DNA from: Alistipes sp. | Lineage (GTDB): Bacteria > Bacteroidota > Bacteroidia > Bacteroidales > Rikenellaceae | Length of the DNA: 18,144 nt | Assembly (NCBI GenBank): GCA_022511355.1 | Contig: JAFLRS010000020.1 | Coordinates: forward strand, 1-18,144 | Reading direction: 5' to 3' | Part shown: piece by piece, positions 7,430 through 16,072 of the stretch | Numbering within the stretch: the first letter of the stretch is position 1 | Layout: each line of letters starts with the position of its first letter | Notes under the pieces: generated by a model | What the model saw: the letters and a program-made list of their open reading frames with translations, nothing else | Database searches by the model: none | Told to the model about the DNA's origin: nothing | Program-made: the position numbers and the translations under genes

Positions 7430-8221
7430 ATGAGTAGATTTTTCACGCTGTTCATCATAATGACAATGACCGTGGCGGCCGGATGCGGAGGTCAGAACCG
7501 CACGGTCCGCAATGCGCCCGTCGAGCCCGTGTTCTACGGATTCCGCATCGTGGCCGAGCATCCGCACCTCACCTCGAGCTACACGCAGGGGCTGCAATAC
7601 ATCGACGGCGAGATGTGGGAGGGAACGGGTCAGTACGGCGAATCGAAACTCCAGCGCATCGACCTCGAATCGGGAAGCGCCGAGGTCATAGCCCGACTCC
7701 CCGACAACGAATTCGGCGAGGGCATAACCGTTCTGGGCGACCGCATATATCAGCTCACGTGGATGAACAACACCGTCCACATCTACGACCGTGCGAGCGG
7801 ACGTCTGCTCAAGAACATCCGCTATTCGGGCGAGGGATGGGGGCTCACCTCCGACGGAGAGCAGCTCTATATGTCCAACGGTTCGTCGCGAATATTCCGC
7901 ATCGAGCCGGCCACTTTCGCCCGCAAATCGGCCTTCACGGTGACTCTGCGCGGCGAACCGCTCGAATTCATCAACGAGCTGGAGTGGATAGACGGACGGC
8001 TGTGGGCCAACATCTACACCCTCGACCAGATAGCCGTAATCAACCCCGCCAACGGCGTTGTCGAGGGCATAATAGATTTGCGCGGACTGCTGCCCGAAAG
8101 CGAACGCACCAACCGCACCGACGTTCTGAACGGCATAGCACGCGACTCCGAAACGGGACGCATATTCGTTACGGGCAAGTACTGGAGCCGCATTTATGAG
8201 ATAGAGATTTTCGAAAAGTGA
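7430..8221 (+). CDS. Glutaminyl-peptide cyclotransferase-like lipoprotein (Glu_cyclase_2 family)
   Basis: Predicted enzyme that cyclises N-terminal glutamine of exported proteins to pyroglutamate, releasing ammonia. The 263-residue product starts with a lipoprotein signal: hydrophobic FFTLFIIM, then VAAG and Cys19 as the lipidation site. The start at 7430 is chosen because it gives this signal directly and lies downstream of the -7 box; 7388 would add 14 unlikely residues. The body shows family hallmarks in order: SYTQGL, WEGTGQYGES, QLTWMNNTVHIYDR, EGWGLTSDG, INELEWIDGRLWAN, and VLNGIA with FVTGKYWSRIYEIE. These are the repeats of the beta-propeller (plant-type) cyclases, unrelated to the zinc-type enzyme of animals. 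No acidic export signal follows Cys19, so a periplasm-facing anchor is likely. The stop overlaps the metH start (GTGA), making it first gene of the train. Confidence 0.88.
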   Translation: MSRFFTLFIIMTMTVAAGCGGQNRTVRNAPVEPVFYGFRIVAEHPHLTSSYTQGLQYIDGEMWEGTGQYGESKLQRIDLESGSAEVIARLPDNEFGEGITVLGDRIYQLTWMNNTVHIYDRASGRLLKNIRYSGEGWGLTSDGEQLYMSNGSSRIFRIEPATFARKSAFTVTLRGEPLEFINELEWIDGRLWANIYTLDQIAVINPANGVVEGIIDLRGLLPESERTNRTDVLNGIARDSETGRIFVTGKYWSRIYEIEIFEK

Positions 8222-11200
8222 GCAGGAAGACGATATACGAAGCCGCCGCCGAACGCATTTTGGTGCTGGACGGCGCTCTGGGGACGATGGTTCAGAGTTA
8301 TGCTCTGAGCGAGGAGGATTTCCGCGGAGCGCATTTCGGCCGTCACTGCTGTTCGCTGCGCGGCTGCAACGACGTGCTGGTTCTGACCCGTCCCGATGTC
8401 ATACGCGGGATTCACGAACGCTATCTGGCTGCGGGGGCCGACATCATCAGCACCGACAGCTTCAATGCCAACCGTCTTTCGCTCGCCGACTACGGACTCG
8501 CCGATTCGGCATACGAGATTTCGCGCCGTGCGGCCGAACTGGCCCGTGAAGCTGCCGACCGTTTCACCGCCGCCGACCCTTCGAAACCCCGATTCGTGGC
8601 GGGTTCGGCGGGTCCGGGCAACAAATCTTCGTCGATAGTGTCGGACATCGACCGGCCCGAACATCGCGAAACTTCGTTTGCGGAGATAGTTTCGGCCTGC
8701 ACCGGACAGATTGAGGGTCTTATCGACGGAGGCGCCGATCTGCTGCTCTTCGAGACCGTATTCGACACGCTCAACGCAAAGGCCATGCTGTGGGCCGCCG
8801 AGGAGGTAATGACCCGCAAGGGCCGCCGTCTGCCGGTGATGGTCTCGGCCACGCCCGCCGATTCGTCGGGCCGTCTGCTGTCGGGTCAGTCCGTCGAGGC
8901 GTTCTGCACCTCGGTCGCCCATGCCGGACTCTTTTCCGTGGGTCTCAACTGCTCGTTCGGAGCCGACAAACTCATGCCCTTCCTCGAAAGGCTCTCCGAA
9001 ACGGCCGAAACTTTGGTTTCGGCACATCCCAACGCCGGACTCCCCAATCTCGACGGCAGCTACGACGAAACCCCCGAACAGTTCGTCCGAACGGTCGAAA
9101 AGTATCTCGACCGGGGGCTGGTAAACATCATCGGAGGCTGCTGCGGCACCACTCCCGAACATATTGCGCTGCTTTCGCAGGCGGCGAAAAGATACTCCCC
9201 GCGCCGACTCCCCGAACCGAGCCGCATCACCCGACTCAGCGGACTCGACGAACTGCGCATAACGCCCGAAATCAACTTCGTGAACATCGGCGAGCGGACC
9301 AACGTCGCAGGTTCGGCCAAGTTCGCGCGCATGATTCGCGAGGGCGATTTCGAAGGGGCCGTTTCGGTGGCCCGCGCGCAGGTCGAGGCAGGTGCGCAGA
9401 TAATAGACATCTGCATGGACGACGGACTCATCGACGGTCCGACTGCCATGAGCCGATATCTTGCCATGGCGGGTGCCGACCCCGAAATTTCGCGCGTGCC
9501 GGTCATGATAGACTCTTCGTCGTGGGAGGTACTCGAAGCCGGACTGCGAATGGTTCAGGGCAAGTGCATAGTCAATTCGCTCTCGCTCAAGGAGGGTCCC
9601 GAAACGTTCCTCGAACGTGCGCGAGCCATACGCCGTTACGGAGCCGCCGTGGTGGTCATGCTCTTCGACGAACGCGGTCAGGCCGACACCTTCGAACGCA
9701 AATGCGAGGTTGCCGCACGGGCCTATCGTCTGCTTGTCGAGGAGGGATTCCCGCCCGAGGATATAGTCTTCGACCCCAATGTGCTTACCGTCGCCACGGG
9801 CATACCCGAACACGACCGTTATGCTTCGGCCTTTATCGAGGCGGTGCGGTGGATAAAGCGGAATCTGCCTTTTGCGAAGGTTTCGGGCGGCATAAGCAAT
9901 CTGTCGTTCGCATTCCGCGGCAACAATGCCGTGCGCGAAGCGATGCACTCCGTATTTCTGCATCATGCGGTGGAGGCGGGGATGGACATGGGCATCGTGA
10001 ATCCGCAGATGCTGGTGCCTTACGAGCTTATCGAACCAGAGTTGGCCGCACGGACCGAGGATTTGATACTGTGTCGTCGCGACGATGCGGCGCAGCGGCT
10101 GGCCGAACTGGCGCAGCGGCAGACTGCGTCGGCCGGCGAGGTTCGCACTCCGAACGGCGAATGGCGCAACGGCACCGCCGCCGAGAGGATAGCCTGCGCC
10201 ATGCAGCGCGGAATCGCCGACTTCATCGAGGAGGATACCGTCGAGGCTGCTGCCGCGTCGGAGCGTCCCGCCGATGTAATCGACACGGTGCTGATGCCCG
10301 CAATGGAGCATATCGGCGAGTTGTTCGGAGCCGGCAAGATGTTTTTGCCTCAGGTCATAAAGAGCGCTTCGGTGATGAAGCGTGCCATATCGGTGCTTGC
10401 ACCCATGATGTCGGAGGGTGCGGTCGGCCGAAAGGCCGGACGCGTGGTTTTGGCGACGGTAAAGGGCGACGTACACGACATAGGCAAGAACATAGTGGCG
10501 GTAATAGCGGCCTGCAACGGATTCGAGGTTTTCGATTTGGGGGTTTCGGCCGAGGCTTCGCGGATTATCGACGAAGCGGTGCGGACCGATGCCGATGCGA
10601 TATGTCTGAGCGGTCTGATAACTCCGTCGCTCGAGGAGATGCGGCGCGTATGCGAAGAGGCCGAGCGTCGCGGAGTACGCACGCCGATAATCGTGGGCGG
10701 AGCGGCCACTTCGGAGATTCACACTTCGGTGCGGATAGCGCCCGTCTATTCGGGAATCGTGGTCAATGCGCGCAATGCGAGCGAGAACAGCCGTCTGCTG
10801 ACCCGTCTGGCCGGCAGGGAGAGGGAGGAGTGCGGACGCATGATTGCCAATCGTCAGAGGCAGCTACGCGAGGAGTTCGAACGCGAATCGGGCTCCCGAC
10901 TGCGGCCTTTGTCGGAGTGCCGCGCACGCCGCAGACGCAAACCGCTCTCGGAGGTGGCGGTGCCGAAGCGGACGGGACTCATGCTCTTTCCGGATGTTCC
11001 CGTTTCGGAGGTGGAGCCGCTCATCGACTGGAATTTCTTCTTTTCGTCGTGGGAGGTCAAGGGCCGCATACCCGAAATCTTCGACGACCCGCAGCGCGGC
11101 GCCGAAGCCCGACGCATATATGACGATGCACGCCGTCTGCTCAGCAGAATAGGCGACGAAAAGCTGCTGACGCTTCAGGCGGCGGCCTGCATACTTCCCG

Positions 11201-11832
11201 CCGTGAGCCGCGGCGACGACATAGTCCTCACCGACGAACAGGGCCGCGAAAACGTACTGCCCATGCTGCGCAATCAGAGTCGCGAGGGGTCCAATCCGTC
11301 GCTGGCCGACTTCGTGGCCGAGGAGGGGGACTATGTGGGATGTTTCGCTCTGACGGCGGGCGTGGGGCTTGCGGAGCTGTGCGGAAAGCTGCGCGGCGAG
11401 GGTCGCGAATACGAAGCCGTGACGGCCAAACTGCTCGCCGACCGTCTTACCGAGGCGCTGGCCGAATGGCTGCACCGCCGCATACGCCGCGAGGAGTGGG
11501 GCTACGAGAGCGGAGAACCCTTGACGCGCGAAGAGATACTCCGCGGCGATTATCGCGGCAAACGCATGGCGTTCGGTTATCCGGCATCGCCCGACCATTC
11601 GTTGAAACGCACCGTTTTCGACCTGTTGGATGTCGAGGCGAGGACGGCGATGCGGCTTACCGACAACTTTATGATTTCACCCGGGGAAGCTCTGTGCGGA
11701 TTGATATTTTCGGATGCCGAATACTTTTCGGCGGGCCGTATCGACTCCGTGCAGCTCGCCGACTATGCGGAGCGTTGCGGCACCGATGCCGAAACCGTCC
11801 GCAGACTGTTACCCTACAACACTGCAGAATGA
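8218..11832 (+). CDS. metH: Cobalamin-dependent methionine synthase, full length
   Basis: Transfers a methyl group from 5-methyl-tetrahydrofolate to homocysteine through methylcobalamin. The 1204 residues hold all modules. The homocysteine/Zn domain (1-325) has Cys245 in GLNCSFG and Cys308-Cys309 in GGCCGTT. The pterin-binding domain spans about 345-610 (EINFVNIGERTNVAGS). The cobalamin cap is about 640-735. The B12 Rossmann domain has DVHDIGKN, with His753 as lower axial ligand and Asp751, and LSGLITPS with Ser798 and Ser804. The SAM-dependent reactivation domain is about 890-1204 (LIDWNFFFSSW, RMAFGYPASPDH). These residues correspond to E. coli Cys247/310/311, Asp757, His759, Ser804 and Ser810. 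The start is GTG at 8218, overlapping the upstream stop by four bases; no ATG fits better. No riboswitch fits in the short leader. Confidence 0.98.
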   Translation: MSRKTIYEAAAERILVLDGALGTMVQSYALSEEDFRGAHFGRHCCSLRGCNDVLVLTRPDVIRGIHERYLAAGADIISTDSFNANRLSLADYGLADSAYEISRRAAELAREAADRFTAADPSKPRFVAGSAGPGNKSSSIVSDIDRPEHRETSFAEIVSACTGQIEGLIDGGADLLLFETVFDTLNAKAMLWAAEEVMTRKGRRLPVMVSATPADSSGRLLSGQSVEAFCTSVAHAGLFSVGLNCSFGADKLMPFLERLSETAETLVSAHPNAGLPNLDGSYDETPEQFVRTVEKYLDRGLVNIIGGCCGTTPEHIALLSQAAKRYSPRRLPEPSRITRLSGLDELRITPEINFVNIGERTNVAGSAKFARMIREGDFEGAVSVARAQVEAGAQIIDICMDDGLIDGPTAMSRYLAMAGADPEISRVPVMIDSSSWEVLEAGLRMVQGKCIVNSLSLKEGPETFLERARAIRRYGAAVVVMLFDERGQADTFERKCEVAARAYRLLVEEGFPPEDIVFDPNVLTVATGIPEHDRYASAFIEAVRWIKRNLPFAKVSGGISNLSFAFRGNNAVREAMHSVFLHHAVEAGMDMGIVNPQMLVPYELIEPELAARTEDLILCRRDDAAQRLAELAQRQTASAGEVRTPNGEWRNGTAAERIACAMQRGIADFIEEDTVEAAAASERPADVIDTVLMPAMEHIGELFGAGKMFLPQVIKSASVMKRAISVLAPMMSEGAVGRKAGRVVLATVKGDVHDIGKNIVAVIAACNGFEVFDLGVSAEASRIIDEAVRTDADAICLSGLITPSLEEMRRVCEEAERRGVRTPIIVGGAATSEIHTSVRIAPVYSGIVVNARNASENSRLLTRLAGREREECGRMIANRQRQLREEFERESGSRLRPLSECRARRRRKPLSEVAVPKRTGLMLFPDVPVSEVEPLIDWNFFFSSWEVKGRIPEIFDDPQRGAEARRIYDDARRLLSRIGDEKLLTLQAAACILPAVSRGDDIVLTDEQGRENVLPMLRNQSREGSNPSLADFVAEEGDYVGCFALTAGVGLAELCGKLRGEGREYEAVTAKLLADRLTEALAEWLHRRIRREEWGYESGEPLTREEILRGDYRGKRMAFGYPASPDHSLKRTVFDLLDVEARTAMRLTDNFMISPGEALCGLIFSDAEYFSAGRIDSVQLADYAERCGTDAETVRRLLPYNTAE

Positions 11833-12794
11833 GAATCAGAGATATAATAGAGCAATCGGCAAACGAAGGACGTTTCAGATTTTCGTGCGAGATGCTGCCG
11901 CCGCTGAAGGGCGACGGCACCGACGGAGTATTTGCCGCCGTGGATAACATCATGGAGTTCGAACCGGCATGGATAGACATAACCTTCCATCGCGAAACCC
12001 TCTCCGAGAGCATCGGGGCCGACGGCCGACGCGAACGTCACACGCTGCGCCGGCGACCCGGTACGGTCGGAATTTCGGCCGCCATACGTTCGCATTACGG
12101 GGTGGAGGTGGTTCCCCATCTGATTTGCGGCGGACTGTCGCGCTACGACATCGAAGACGCCCTCATCGATATGGATTTTCTCGGACTCCACAACGTACTG
12201 GCTCTGCGCGGCGACAAATCGCCCCACGAAGAGCGGTTCACGCCTCATCCGCAGGGGCATTCGCGGGCCGTGGAGCTGCTGCGGCAGATTATGGATATGA
12301 ACAGAGGCCGATTCGTGGACGGATTGGTCGATGAGTGTCATCATTCGACATTCTCGGCTGGAGTCGCCGGCTATCCCGAAGTGCATTCCGACGCCCTCTC
12401 GGCCGAAGAGGACATCCTGCATCTGAAGGAGAAGGTCGATGCCGGCGCCGACTATGTAATCACCCAGCTCTTTTTCGACAACGACAAATTCTTCGACTTC
12501 CGCCGCCGATGCCGCGAAGCCGGCATCGAAGTTCCGATAATCCCCGGCATAAAACCTCTCTCCACGATTCGTCATCTCGAGATTCTGCCCGCCACATTCG
12601 GCACCGGACTCCCCGACGATTTGATTTCGGAGGTGCGCCGTCATGCCGGCGACCCCGCAGCCGTGAGGGCCATAGGCACCGAATGGTGTACGGCTCAGTG
12701 CCGCGGCCTGAAGGAGGCAGGCATTCCCGTGGTTCATCTCTACACGATGAGCCGCACCGACCAGATAGCCGAAGTGCTTGGAAATGTGATGTAA
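11829..12794 (+). CDS. metF: 5,10-methylenetetrahydrofolate reductase
   Basis: FAD-dependent TIM-barrel enzyme that reduces 5,10-methylene-THF to 5-methyl-THF, the methyl donor used by MetH. The start overlaps the metH stop (ATGA, four bases), indicating translational coupling; the reading frame upstream of 11829 lies in metH and is not coding. The 321-residue product is close to the family size. FSCEMLPP places the catalytic Glu at position 21. The folate/FAD-site motif NVLALRGD, then DYVITQLFFDND and VPIIPGIKPL, follow in the family order. It supplies substrate to the adjacent metH, a pairing seen widely. Nothing is missing or broken. Confidence 0.97.
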   Translation: MRIRDIIEQSANEGRFRFSCEMLPPLKGDGTDGVFAAVDNIMEFEPAWIDITFHRETLSESIGADGRRERHTLRRRPGTVGISAAIRSHYGVEVVPHLICGGLSRYDIEDALIDMDFLGLHNVLALRGDKSPHEERFTPHPQGHSRAVELLRQIMDMNRGRFVDGLVDECHHSTFSAGVAGYPEVHSDALSAEEDILHLKEKVDAGADYVITQLFFDNDKFFDFRRRCREAGIEVPIIPGIKPLSTIRHLEILPATFGTGLPDDLISEVRRHAGDPAAVRAIGTEWCTAQCRGLKEAGIPVVHLYTMSRTDQIAEVLGNVM

Positions 12795-12808
12795 AAAAAC
12801 CGCATACT

Positions 12809-13915
12809 ATGACTCCTGTTCAATTCCGGCGGCACCTGCACGCCAATCCCGAACTCTCGTTCCGCGAGGAGCATACAGCCCGATTCATAGCCGAACGGCT
12901 CGCCGAAGAGGGCATACCCTGCCGCACGGTTGCCGGCACAGGCATATTGGCCTGCGTGGAGGGCGACCTCACGCGGCATCCGCATCGTGCGACGGTTCTG
13001 CGGGCCGACATCGACGCGCTGCCGATTACCGAAGCGGTCGATTGCCAATGGCGCTCCCGAAACGAAGGCGTAATGCACGCCTGCGGACACGATATGCACG
13101 TAGCCGTACTGTTCGGAGTGTTGCAGCAGCTCAACCGCAGCCGCGATTTCGAGGGTACGGTGCTGGGTCTGTTTCAGCCCGCCGAGGAGTGCAATCCCGG
13201 AGGCGCGCAGGCCGTCATAGCCGACAATCCGTTCGACGGTTACGAGATTCGGGCCGTCATAGGGGCGCACGTCGAGGCAGGTATGCCGGTGGGGAGTTTC
13301 GGTTTCCGTGCCGGCAAATTCATGGCCTCGAACGACGAACTGCGGTTCACGGTGACGGGCCGCGGAGGTCATGCCGCCATGCGCGAACATCTTATCGACC
13401 CCGTTGCAGCGGCTGCGCGGCTGATACTGCTTCTGTCGGAGCTGAACGGTCCCGACTGCGTGGTCTCGACCGGCCGCGTAACGGCCGACGGAGCCACCAA
13501 CGTCATTCCCGACGAGGTGAAGACCGAAGGCACCATGCGCACATTCGACGAGTCGCTGCGTCGGTCGGTCAAACTCCGCATAGCCGAAATAGCAGCCGAA
13601 ATCGACGCCCTGCACGGCACCCGCACCACGGTCGATATCGACGAGGGCTACCCTTGCGTGGTGAACGACCCCGAACTCACGGCACGGGCCTTTGCGGCGG
13701 CCGAACGCCGTTTCAAAGCCGTAGAACTGCCGCGCCGTGCGACCTCCGAGGATTTCGGACGTTACGGCGAACTGTGGCCGTCGCTCTTCTACCGTTTCGG
13801 AGTCGGTGAGGAGTCGGGCGCGACTCACACTCCGCGCTTCGCCCCCGACGAGCGGGCTATAGAGTGCGGCATCGAATTCATGAGTATGCTCGTCAAAGAG
13901 TTTTCCAACGATTAA
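12809..13915 (+). CDS. M20D-family metal-dependent amidohydrolase
   Basis: Predicted zinc hydrolase cleaving an amide bond in an N-acyl amino acid or related conjugate. The 368-residue product has the M20D metal ligands in order: Cys92 and His94 in HACGHDMH, Glu126-Glu127 in QPAEE, His154 in GAHVEAG, and a C-terminal His in ATHTPRFAP. RADIDALP at about 66-72 is the usual N-terminal motif. A dimerisation insert occupies roughly 170-280 (FTVTGRGGHAAM). No signal peptide is seen, so it should be cytoplasmic. The start at 12809 follows metF by 14 bases in an A-rich stretch. The exact substrate cannot be read from sequence. Relatives include hippurate hydrolase, N-acetyl-diaminopimelate deacetylase and aminobenzoyl-glutamate hydrolase; the folate-gene context makes the last worth testing. 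Confidence 0.9.
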   Translation: MTPVQFRRHLHANPELSFREEHTARFIAERLAEEGIPCRTVAGTGILACVEGDLTRHPHRATVLRADIDALPITEAVDCQWRSRNEGVMHACGHDMHVAVLFGVLQQLNRSRDFEGTVLGLFQPAEECNPGGAQAVIADNPFDGYEIRAVIGAHVEAGMPVGSFGFRAGKFMASNDELRFTVTGRGGHAAMREHLIDPVAAAARLILLLSELNGPDCVVSTGRVTADGATNVIPDEVKTEGTMRTFDESLRRSVKLRIAEIAAEIDALHGTRTTVDIDEGYPCVVNDPELTARAFAAAERRFKAVELPRRATSEDFGRYGELWPSLFYRFGVGEESGATHTPRFAPDERAIECGIEFMSMLVKEFSND

Positions 13916-16072
13916 ATGACAAAAAGAAAAAACAAAATATCGGTTGCCGAACGGCGTGCATTCATTCTGAACGCATTCCGCGAACAGCCGGCACGCAACT
14001 TCACCCTCAATCAGTTGGCGGCGGCCTCGGGCGGCAACAACGGAGAAGGCATACGCGACACCTCGATGATTCTCGGCGAACTGCTCGAAAACAGAATCGT
14101 GGAGCGCTCACGCCGGCGTTTCCGTCTCACGCGCGACAATCTGCCCCGTCATCAGGCACGTGCGGTAATGGCTTCGACGGGTTCGATGTGTCTTGAGATA
14201 GAGGGGTTCAAAAATACGGTATTCGTGCATCCGCGCAATATGCACACCGCTCTCGACGGCGACATAGTGGAGGCGGTGGTGAGCAATCCGCGCCGCAAAG
14301 GTCAGGAGGGCGAAATCATACGCGTCATACGCCGTGCCGACAAACAGTACGTGGGCACCACCGAGATTCGCTCCGACAACATTATGACCGTCCGCACCGA
14401 CCCCCGCAAAATACCCGTGGACATATGTCTGCAACGCAAACGCTGGCCCGATTTGGCCGAAAATATGCGTGTGCTGGTGCGTGTCGCGTCGTGGGATGAC
14501 GAACGCACCCTCCCCGAAGGGGAACTCATGGAGGTACTCGGCGAAGCCGACAGCAACGAGGCCGAAATCCACTCCATAATGGCCGAATTCGAACTGCCGT
14601 TCCGATTCAGCGAGGAGGCGGAGCGTGCGGCAGCCGAAATCGCCGGCGGAATAAGCGGCGACGAAGCGGCATCGCGTCGCGATATGCGCGGCATTCCCAC
14701 ATTCACCATCGACCCCGAAGAGGCGAAGGATTTCGACGATGCACTCTCGCTGCGCCGCACGACGGAAGGTCATTGGGAGGTTGGCGTGCATATCGCCGAC
14801 GTGTCGCACTACGTGCAGCCCGATTCGCTGCTCGACCGCGAAGCCCGCATCCGCGGAACGTCGGTATATTTGGTGGACCGCACCGTCCCGATGCTGCCCG
14901 AACGACTCTCGAACGAGCTTTGCTCGCTGCGGCCCGACGAAGACAAACTCTGCTTTTCGGCCCTGTTCACCCTCGACGACGCAGGCCGTCTTATCGACGA
15001 ATGGTTCGGACGCACGGTTATACGTTCGCAGCGACGGTTCACCTACTCCGAAGCGCAGCAGGTGATAGAGACCGGCGAGGGCGATATGTCGGCCGAAATT
15101 CTTACCCTCAACCGTCTGGCCGGCATTCTGCGCGAAGAGCGCATCCGCAACGGAGCCTTGTTGTTCGAACGCCGCGAAGCCCGATTCGAACTGGACGCCG
15201 ACGGACATCCCTCGGGCATCAGCTTCAAGGAGTCGAAGGAGGCCAATCATCTCATCGAGGAGTTCATGCTGCTGGCGAACCGACGCGTGGCCGCATTCTG
15301 CGCCAAAACCAAAAGCGGCCGCAACAGAACGATGGTCTACCGCATTCACGACAAACCCGACCCCGAACGTCTGGACAAATTCCGTTCATTCGTGGCGCGG
15401 TTCGGACTACGGTTCCGTGCCGAAACAGGCAAGGCCGTAACGCGCGAAATGAACGGCATATTCCACAAGGTAAAGGGTATGCCCGAAGAGAATGCCGTAT
15501 CGCTGCTGGCCATACGTTCGATGGCGAAGGCTGCCTATTCGACCGACAACATCGGCCACTACGGACTCGGGTTCCGATACTACACCCACTTCACATCGCC
15601 CATACGACGCTATCCCGACATAATGGTGCATCGTCTGCTGGCCGGCTATCTCGAAGGCGCCCGTTCGGCCGCGCAGGCTCCGCTCGAGGAGGAGTGCAAA
15701 CACGCCTCCGAACGCGAAACCGTCGCCGCCGAAGCCGAACGCGCTTCCGTCAAGTACAAAATCGCCGAATATATGCGCGACCGCACCGACGAAGTGTTCG
15801 AAGGTCATGTTTCGGGTCTGGCCGAATGGGGAATGTTCGTCGAACTGGAGGATTCGATAGTCGAAGGCGCGGTTCACTTCCGCGACTTCGGCGACGACGA
15901 TTACTACTGGTTCGACGACCGTACATACGAAATACGCGCACGTCTGAGCGGCGACACTTACACCTTGGGCGACCGGGTGCGGGTAAGGGTCAAGAATGCC
16001 GACCTCCGACGACGAATACTCGACTTCTCGCTCGTACCCGACTATCCGACCGACTATGACAACCGAACGTAA
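13916..16072 (+). CDS. rnr: Ribonuclease R (RNB-family 3'-5' exoribonuclease)
   Basis: Processive hydrolytic exoribonuclease that degrades structured RNA and takes part in RNA quality control. The 718 residues show an N-terminal winged-helix-like segment (about 8-70), a cold-shock-type OB region (about 80-220), and the RNB catalytic domain with TIDPEEAKDFDDA. There Asp266, Asp272, Asp274 and Asp275 have the spacing of E. coli Asp272/278/280/281. FTSPIRRYPDIMVHRLL closes the RNB domain. A C-terminal S1 domain (about 622-708, VFEGHVSGLAEWGMFVELED) follows. The basic tail found in E. coli RNase R is nearly absent, as the protein ends soon after S1. The ATG directly abuts the upstream stop. Its 3' end overlaps mqnC by 17 bases. 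Confidence 0.96.
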   Translation: MTKRKNKISVAERRAFILNAFREQPARNFTLNQLAAASGGNNGEGIRDTSMILGELLENRIVERSRRRFRLTRDNLPRHQARAVMASTGSMCLEIEGFKNTVFVHPRNMHTALDGDIVEAVVSNPRRKGQEGEIIRVIRRADKQYVGTTEIRSDNIMTVRTDPRKIPVDICLQRKRWPDLAENMRVLVRVASWDDERTLPEGELMEVLGEADSNEAEIHSIMAEFELPFRFSEEAERAAAEIAGGISGDEAASRRDMRGIPTFTIDPEEAKDFDDALSLRRTTEGHWEVGVHIADVSHYVQPDSLLDREARIRGTSVYLVDRTVPMLPERLSNELCSLRPDEDKLCFSALFTLDDAGRLIDEWFGRTVIRSQRRFTYSEAQQVIETGEGDMSAEILTLNRLAGILREERIRNGALLFERREARFELDADGHPSGISFKESKEANHLIEEFMLLANRRVAAFCAKTKSGRNRTMVYRIHDKPDPERLDKFRSFVARFGLRFRAETGKAVTREMNGIFHKVKGMPEENAVSLLAIRSMAKAAYSTDNIGHYGLGFRYYTHFTSPIRRYPDIMVHRLLAGYLEGARSAAQAPLEEECKHASERETVAAEAERASVKYKIAEYMRDRTDEVFEGHVSGLAEWGMFVELEDSIVEGAVHFRDFGDDDYYWFDDRTYEIRARLSGDTYTLGDRVRVRVKNADLRRRILDFSLVPDYPTDYDNRT

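Noticed and set aside
5770..7437. A 555-codon plus-strand frame opposite tig.
   Set aside because: It spans the tig terminator, the whole of tig and the tig promoter region, and its translation is a Phe/His/Val-rich shadow of the tig codons without family motifs.
8194..10722. An 842-codon open frame on the minus strand opposite metH.
   Set aside because: It lies fully across metH, whose domains and catalytic residues are intact. The antisense product is Arg/His/Gly-rich with no recognisable motif. Long antisense frames are expected with this GC-rich, biased codon usage.
14108..15349. A 413-codon minus-strand frame opposite rnr, and similar long frames opposite tkt and the M20D gene.
   Set aside because: All are mirror shadows of well-identified genes, with compositions typical of antisense reading and no plausible start context.
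15996..16055. An upstream in-frame ATG for mqnC giving 20 extra residues.
   Set aside because: It would overlap rnr by 77 bases and the added residues do not resemble the start of MqnC; ATG at 16056 is more economical.
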